Part shown: positions 57,251 through 64,000 of the stretch, one piece after another
How the letters are laid out: every line of letters begins with the position of its first letter
Numbering within the stretch: the stretch's first letter is position 1
The notes under the pieces: model-generated
Database searches by the model: none
What the model saw: only the letters and a program-made list of their open reading frames with translations
Told to the model about the DNA's origin: nothing
DNA from: Lunularia cruciata
Taxonomy: Eukaryota > Streptophyta > Marchantiopsida > Lunulariales > Lunulariaceae
Length of the DNA: 64,000 bases
Direction of reading: 5' to 3'
NCBI GenBank assembly: GCA_948567375.1
Contig: OX419755.1
Location: 13,025,001-13,089,000, forward strand
Position numbers and translations under genes: made by a program

Positions 57251-58325
57251 TGTTTTAGTAGACATTCAATGATGCAATGTTCAATTTGGCAACAATAGAA
57301 ACAACCACTATTTTGTTATAATTTTTCTCTATCTATGGTTGCCAAGTGGTCTTTGTTGAATTGCATCAATCTCCATTGCTGTCGGCTCCTCCATCCATGT
57401 GTGGTGTATTGGTAGGTTTTGTGGGGGTCGAGGTCGAGGCCAAGGCCAAGTTGTTGTGACCAAGGAATCAAAGCATTTGGCCAACCGCATGGCTTTCTCC
57501 AAGTCTTGTGGCTCTTGCATAGTTAACTCTAATTTAGTTCGTGACTTCAAGCTCCTCACAATTTGATCCAAAGCTTCACCTTCTAGTATATTGGGAATTT
57601 GCATGATGGTGTTCTGGAATTAAGTGATATAACTTCTTACAAAACCAATCTATTTCAACTCTGCCAACCTATCTCGTGTAGCTCATGTGGCATTTATGGC
57701 TTGGAAACAATCAATTACTGCACTCTTGAATTTTGCCCACATTAAGATTAGTATAACAATTTTCTATTTAGCTTGCTCCACTCAAAATTGCCACCATAGC
57801 TTTGCTACTCCATCCAATTGATTGGAAGCCAAGAGAATCTATTTCCATTCATCTTGAAGATTAGTAGCTTCAAAATAATGTTTGCAATCAAACATAAAAT
57901 TCTCCATTGCACCTAGAGGATTCTTGCCTTCAATTACCTTGGATTTTGGGAATTGGATTCAATCTTCTCCTTCTAGAACTAGTGCTCTCTCTACGTGCTC
58001 TTGTCGTTGACGGTCTCGTTCATCCAACAATCAAGTAAGGTGCTCGATTTGTTAATGCATAACAATGATAACTTTGGGTATTGCCGCCATGGTTACTACT
58101 CTTTCACATTACCCCCAATCTATCTAATTGATTAACATGTAGATGCAACATGTCCATCATTCTCCATAAGTTACAATTGAAAGTATCAAAGGTTCCTCAA
58201 ACAAGGTGATGAACTGCGTGAAATGATGCTTGGGTAGTATTTGGACACAAAAGTCCCAATGGTTTGGCGGAAATATATTTGGTGGTCTATAAATTCTATC
58301 CATCCCATTCCTACTTTGATACCAA
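57250..58325 (-). pseudogene. Gag and PBS of element F
   Basis: The open stretch 57329-57604 (MQIPNILEGEALDQIVRSLK, then AMRLAKCFDSLVTTTW) is the gag C-terminal part. The zinc knuckle is at about 57265-57310. The PBS on the minus strand reads TTGGTATCAAAGTAGG beside the LTR at 58326. Confidence 0.85.
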
Positions 58326-58688
58326 TGTAAAAGATCAAAATCAAGGAGAGAAATAGGAGAATGGAAGCACACCTTGGGACATTTGAATGAAGGAAAACTC
58401 CAAATGAATAGCATGAGCTTAGGCTTTGGTATTTACTGGGAGCATACAATGCTTTTGAGAAGATTCTCAAGAAGCTTCCTCAAGCTGCCTTCTTGGAGTG
58501 CAAGCCAAGTTAATCGGGAAATTTCTCAAGAAACTTCCTCCTAAAAGCCGCCTACTTGGCATGCAAGCTAAGCTAGTTGAAAGCTTCCCAAGAAGCTTCT
58601 TTCTAGAAACTACCAACTTGTGGTGCAAGCTAAGCTAGTCTAGGAGCTTCCCAAGAAACTTCCTAGATACTTCTAAAATATTCTAGAT
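58326..58688 (-). repeat. Truncated 5' LTR of element F
   Basis: tgtaaaagatcaaaatcaagg ... aaaatattctaga. About 95 bp of the outer LTR end (the part ending tattgttaca in the other copy) is missing, and the sequence changes abruptly to the HNL 3' flank. Confidence 0.85.
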
Positions 58689-58689
58689 T

Positions 58690-59175
58690 ATGGTGCGCAT
58701 CTCGGCACAGTTAACATTAGATCGCACAACTTTGCTGCAGACACATTCAGATTACTGTTTATCTCGAAAGACATAAGTGCTCAACCATGAGATTTCAAGC
58801 TACCATGCTTCACATACGAACCTGAAGGTGACAATCGCTCCATTATGCCAAAATTATGTTATTCCGAGGAGACTCAACTACAGGTCACCATGTACAACTA
58901 CATAGAGTATCCAGAGTTTCCACTTTTAGTTAATATGTCCGTCAGGTTATGGATTCTACAGCAATGCAATGATCTATCGTCTACGTCTACAATGATCTAT
59001 CGTCTACGTCTACAGTGTTTAAGAACCATATAGCACATAAACATATTCATGATTGTCACTAGCGAGTCTCTTGAGAACTGCATCTCAAAGGTTTCTTAGT
59101 GTTCTATCGATCCCAGGAACGACGATTGATAACGTTGTAGTTTAGAAGAAAGATTGTGCGAGTTTATGGCCCATC
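58690..59175 (-). repeat. Second copy of the HNL 3' flank
   Basis: Collinear with 18583-19125. Contains its own 23-bp perfect tandem duplication (58968-58990 and 58991-59013, aatgatctatcgtctacgtc...). Confidence 0.9.
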
Positions 59176-59579
59176 CTGGTAAGACTTATCAACTTCTATT
59201 CATTATATAGATTTTCCAAAAAAATTCGAAGGATATTTTCCAAAAAAATTCGCTAAATATTCACTTATAGTATCTTCATACCCGAGAAGCATTAGATTAA
59301 ATGTCTGCAGTCGGAACTCGTTTCATTGGACGGTAGGCAAAGTGTGATCCCTAGTTGTTCCAGTTTGGCTTATTCTCTTAAACTTAGAGGAGGCGGTGCA
59401 ACTTTGAGCAGTATACTTCCAGATCGGTGAAGTACTTTTACAAATGGACTCGGCAATTACGGCAGATGGGGACCCCGAAACAACTTGAGTCGCCACAACA
59501 TGGCAAGTTTCCTGACTGCAAAATGGCCGGAACTTCATCACACCAAATTAACTATTACAAGACTTGAAAAAATTTGATC
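59176..59579. other. Short stretch between flank copy and LRR relic
   Basis: No gene recognised. Contains two copies of a ttttccaaaaaaattcg phrase at 59212 and 59235. Confidence 0.4.
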
Positions 59580-60495
59580 GATCGCTGTTCCAAGTTGGCC
59601 GAATGATTCCGGCATTTACTGCAGAGTTCCAGGCACTGAGATAAGTCCAGCTGCTCCAAGTTGGCTAAGTTTCCAAAACTTCTGGGAAGGGCCTGCACAA
59701 AAATCCATTTTCAACTGCTTCAGGCTAAGAAGTTGCCGAATGATTCCGGCATTGGCTGCAATTCCCAGCACCGAGATAAGTCCAGCTGTTCCAAGTTGGA
59801 TAAGTTTCCAAAACAGCCGGGCAGGACACCGAGATAAGTCCAGCTGTTCCAAGTTGGATAAGTTTCCAAAACAGCCGGGCAGGACTTGCAACTCTGAAGA
59901 GCTGTATATTTTCATTTCCTTCAGGCGAAGAAGTCCCCGGAATGATTCCGGCAAGTGACTTTAGATTCTCACAGCTATTCAACTTTAGCTGTTCCAAGTT
60001 GGCTAAGTTTCCATAACTGCTGGGAAGGGCGTGCAACCGTGAACAGCCAACTATTTTATTTTCAATTCCTTCAGGCGAAGAAGTCCCTAGAATGATTCCG
60101 GCAATGACTTTAGATTCTCACAGCTATTCAACTCTAGCTGTTCCAAGTTGGCTAAGTTTCCATAACTGCTGGGAAGGGCGTGCAACCGTGAACAGCCACC
60201 TATTTTATTTTCAATTCCTTCAGGCGAAGAAGTCCCTAGAATGATTCCGGCAATGACTTTAGATTCTCACAGCTATTCAACTCTAGCTGTTCCAAGTTGG
60301 CTAAGTTTCCATAACTGCTGGGAAGGGCGTGCAACCGTGAACAGCCACCTATTTTCAATTCCTTCCGGCGAAGAAGTCCCCCGAATGGTTCCGGCAATGA
60401 CTCCAGTTTATAATGGTTCAGCTCTATTATCGTGATTCGTTTCCGAGGAAAACAAGACCCACGAAAACCATGCTGGACGCCGAGAAGAAATTGAA
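59580..60495 (-). pseudogene. Orphan LRR array, pseudogene paralogous to the HNL 3' end
   Basis: Minus strand. About six LRR-pair units related to those of the HNL gene but diverged: LPEPFGGLLRRKELKIGGCS, LHALPSSYGNLANLEQLELN, SCENLKSLPESF. Three central units have a 149-bp period (gattctc at 59964, 60113, 60262) instead of 144. Two of them share the same in-frame TAG after LPESF. No NB-ARC or hydrolase lies upstream, to the window end. The open stretch 60236-60499 starts MVQFLLGVQHGFRGSC, not LRR-like. Confidence 0.85.
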
Positions 60496-63300
60496 CCATC
60501 CTTCATAACCGTCTGATCGAGATGACCTTGCTGAGGACGAAGCGAATAGAAGTGCACACTCAAGGGAGGGATGAGTGCATATAAATTCGTCTGTGGGACC
60601 TAGCTCTCCAGGAGTACTTGTTTCCCAGACTCAGTAAAGTTTGCATTTTCATTTCGTGTTTTCTCCTTTCAACCAGAAACATGGAAAGCTAATACATAAG
60701 CCTAACTTCCACAGTGCATCCCACAAGGATTTTCTCACGTAGTTGAGGTTTATCAACTCCAATTCAGAGATCACTAGGTTCAGCTTACCCGAAGTACCGT
60801 TGGTCCGGTCCTCACCCACAAGGACCGGTTGAAAAGCTGGGATTCATGATCACAATGGTTTGAACACGTTAAACACAATTTTATTCAGGATTCCAGGATG
60901 TCATCGTACTACAGATGTTCGACCCATGGCTGGTACCAAGGACAACCAACGGCCAGAAAAAACGACGAATCTATTTTCGTCCAATTTCAAGTACTTGGAT
61001 ATAGCCTTGACGTTCCCAAACCAATAACGGCGAGCATTATAATGGAGTCAATTAAAAGGTCGAGCATCTAATCTCTACGTAAATGAAATGGCCACTTGGC
61101 CGCTGATGTTACTGTCATATGGAGTCTTCGTAATGGATTTACTTTGAGCTGATATATTCTATGTATGCACAGTCTATACAAGTATAGAGACTCGGAACCT
61201 GGGTGCAATGAGTGCGTGAATCCAGAGTTTACATGTACAACGAGTTTCCTTTTCAGTTGTAGTTTCGAGTCCGATCGCTCTCCAAGGGTGGGAATTTGAG
61301 GAGCAGAAACAGGACAACGCTTCGATTCGCGTTCAGGTTACATCCCTGGGTGAGGAGGACGGTAACGGAGCAAAACATTGAACACAAAATCTTTGTGTGT
61401 TCCGAGGGGACTTATGCAATAAATAGAGTTGTAATATTGTTGACGAGGAATGCATGAAGGAGAATTGACATTCTAAGAACTTATTCTTGACGATCACTTC
61501 CGAGGCTAAAACAATCGTAAATTCAAGGTACCGGGGGGTAACCTGCACAAACGGGGAGATTTTAAAACTTCCACCCGACTGTGTATCCTCCGCCAGAGAT
61601 AGCTGCTTTCGATGGGTTTCGACTGGACTCCATGCATTCTGAAGCCTTGTTCAATCTCGACTCATTGACGAGCCACGTGTGCAAATTGTGCGTCTTATAT
61701 CCACGAGTTTCGAATCTGGATTTAATTTGCTTATATCTATCTATATGTCGAGCCAAATTCCCAAATATTGCTGCTTTAAGTACCCTATCCGCTTCTTCAT
61801 TATACGATACTAGTGTCTATGAGAATAGATGGAATTTTCAAAAAAATTCAAATTGCACATGCGCTGCAAACTGGAATATCTACCTAATGTGATGAGTAGG
61901 TGCTTGACCTGTATTATAGTTGTGGTCGTTTGGTTTCTTAGTTCTTCGCAATAAAAAACTTCCCGCCATGAACAGCACAGAACACGCGGCCTGCGGTGAG
62001 GATGAGATTCTCAAGATTACTGCTTTGTAGATCAAGGGATCAATCGAAAGATGATTAATCTGTTGCATATACGATATTGTTTACATTCTAGAAGAAGGTT
62101 TTGTGCAAGGGAGTGGCACTCAAGGACTTGCTCTAAGTGAGAGAATAGAATTCAAATTTTATCACCAATGAACAAGGTAGCAATTGTCATGTTCGTTCTG
62201 GTCGAACCATGAAGAAAAACTATGAGCGAAGCAGAAGTCGAATAGCAGCCTATTGAGCCTGCTTTCACACAGTCTCTATCATCTGGGTGGTGTAGCGGCC
62301 GCCTGTAACCCGAGTGGGGGTATGAGAGTTGGTAGTTGAAGCTGTTCTCGAGGACCGGTGGGGTCATGTAGAAGGCACGTCCACTTGGAGCGTAGAGTCT
62401 CCATGTAGACATTTCCATGGAGATGAGAAGTGCCTGCTGAGATAATGCGGAGGGCACAGCGTGAGGCGGGTGACCAAGCAGCGATCACCTCTCGCTCTAC
62501 GCAGTCAAGGGATAGCGTGCTTGAATGCTTCCCAGCGATCATCCTCTCGAATCTGATTCCAACAACTACTCTCAGCTTTTTAAGTTGCGATGTATGCATA
62601 AGGTTGTTTCGGGTGATCAAGTAACACCTACCGTTATTGGTTAATTAATGTAAACACCCCGCATCTGCATTAAAAAGCTGCGATGTATGTGGTGGGCATC
62701 GGTGGCAACCTGGATTGTTATAAGAATCTTGGTAGTTCTCTGGTTTCTGCAACGAATTGTTGACGCTAACCAAGTTTCACTAGATTGTACTGGCAACGAG
62801 AACAGTGGAGGGATTGCTACGTTAATCTTGATGATAGCAAGTTGCATTCATCCACTGCTCGATCACAGGGGGAATTTCCTTTTAAACGGTAAAGGTTGAG
62901 ATACCTGGCGGAAGTTATCATCATCATTTCATGGACTGCCATCACGTGGACATCATGTTCGGCCACTCTTGACAAAGCCTTATGGAAAGTTTGAAACTCT
63001 ACATGAAGATGGACTCTTCAGAATCCATCAAGCGTGCTGTCTCATGAGGAGACGGGTAGGGAACTGTGCAGTGGATCATAAGTACTAGTCGATCATAGAT
63101 TTGAGCAGTTTGTTTCTTTGTAAGAGGCTGTAGCGGAGTCCGAAAGCCTTGCCAACACAGTTGGAGAGGAAGACACGGACAAGCTTTTAGCTGCAATCAG
63201 GTCTTGCCTATATGGTATCGGCATTTAGTTGCTTGCTTGTAAGTTAATAACAGTCCAGCAAGCTGGTTAACTAACTTGTTCCTTGGACGATTGATAGGTC
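60496..63300. other. Intergenic DNA, no recognised gene
   Basis: Several open stretches of 60-110 codons on both strands (for example 62279-62620 minus, 61581-61892 plus) overlap one another and show no domain, signal peptide or consistent splice context. Confidence 0.4.
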
Positions 63301-63301
63301 C

Positions 63302-63339
63302 GAAAATATGTCCGATTGATAGCAATCGGACATATTTTC
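63302..63339. repeat. Perfect 17-bp inverted repeat (hairpin)
   Basis: gaaaatatgtccgattg, loop atag, then the exact complement caatcggacatattttc. It could be a MITE relic or an RNA hairpin. No flanking poly-T was seen. Confidence 0.9.
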
Positions 63340-64000
63340 AATGGTCTACAGATCAGAAGACCTATTCTCATGCAGGATATGCGTCCAAAGATAGATTTCT
63401 CAGTGGATCAAACTTTGGAGACCTCTTGTGAGTGATTCAAAGCTTCTTAGGACTTCTGCAAAAGGACGGATACAAGGACTTGGATGTGACCCGTTTGCAA
63501 ACTCTGATCGAGAACCTGGTCATGGGCTGTGAAATTCTCGTCTTATTTTTCTCTGTTACCTTCTTATTATGTTTCTCCATAGAATATATGGTTGGATAGA
63601 ATACGATATGCATTAGTAAGTTTCTCTATTGCTTGTTATTAATCACAACGATTTATGTACACTGCTTGGTTATGGTGGTGAGTTGTTGTGAAAGAACTCA
63701 TCTGATTTATCCATCTACGTTTATAGTTTGTCACGCTCGTATCACGTTAACGGCAGTAGAGCCGTTGTTGCTACGTTTCCTCTGGTCATGTATACCTTCT
63801 GAACAAAAAGTTACATTCTTGGCAGGCAAAAGTACATCAATTTTAATCCTACCAAGGTTCTAGTTTGATTTCTTACCCAGGGTCCCGAATGGGGGCCAAG
63901 GAGGAACCCTTCTGCGCAACTTTCAGGCACATTGTAGTTGTTTCTAAATGGAAAGGTGAAGCTTCTCTCACGCGTGGCACTGCGCAGCTCATTAGTCCCC
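63340..64000. other. Intergenic DNA, no recognised gene
   Basis: Nothing supported. The open stretch 63633-63863 (plus) has no domain. Confidence 0.4.

Larger units (their letters stand above)
54872..58688 (-). mobile_element. Ty3/gypsy chromovirus, element F (family 2), internally deleted
   Basis: Minus strand: 5' LTR 58326-58688 (truncated), PBS, gag with zinc knuckle, then directly RNase H, integrase, chromodomain, polypurine tract and 3' LTR (about 54872-55298). Protease and the whole RT are missing. The zinc-knuckle segment (CFYCCQIEHCIIEC) runs in frame into KHMVSSR of the RNase H start at about 57250, so a clean deletion joined the two. The right end breaks off inside the LTR where the duplicated HNL flank begins. 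Confidence 0.9.

Noticed and set aside
62279-62620. 113-codon minus-strand frame
   Set aside because: Overlaps other frames of similar length on both strands and has no recognisable domain or splice context.

Overview
The window is nuclear DNA of a land plant, most likely a non-flowering one (liverwort or other bryophyte, or a fern). It carries chromodomain Ty3/gypsy retrotransposons primed by initiator-Met tRNA, a FAR1/Mutator transposase relic, and a spliced immune-receptor gene whose N-terminal domain is an alpha/beta-hydrolase. The hydrolase-NB-ARC-LRR (HNL) architecture is known from liverworts and other non-flowering plants. The species cannot be fixed from the sequence alone.

Layout. 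1-5887: a minus-strand chromodomain Ty3 element (A, family 1), its 3' LTR cut by the window edge. 5888-12859: a minus-strand retrotransposon (E) whose polyprotein reads gag, aspartic protease, cytosine-5 DNA methyltransferase, then the start of reverse transcriptase. Element A sits in its RT and a solo family-1 LTR with a perfect GCTCT target duplication sits between gag and protease. 12860-15000: AT-rich repeat-derived DNA. 15202-17153: a possible small four-exon gene for a secreted or membrane protein. 18583-25852: the HNL gene on the minus strand with its 3' flank. Six exons join in phase 0 to give 1169 codons. The LRR tail is built from a 144-bp DNA repeat that continues, out of frame, for almost 2 kb past the stop codon.

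25853-34370: mostly unassigned DNA, with a three-copy dispersed repeat and a decayed MULE/FAR1 transposase. 34374-58688: a retrotransposon nest. Element B (plus, family 1) is inserted in C (plus, family 2), which is inserted in D (minus, family 2). Beside them is F (minus, family 2), which has lost its RT and cuts a fragment of an E gag. Degenerate 5-bp target duplications support the B-in-C and C-in-D insertions. 58690-60490: a second, broken copy of the HNL LRR array together with the same 3' flank found at 18583-19125, so this region was duplicated before the retrotransposons separated the copies. 60500-64000: no recognisable gene, one perfect 17-bp hairpin.

Only the HNL gene looks intact. 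Every retroelement open reading frame is broken by stops and frameshifts. The differences seen (TSD pairs, Gln and Arg codons turned to stops) are mostly C-to-T/G-to-A transitions, as expected for methylated, silenced repeats. The most unusual item is the methyltransferase carried by element E.
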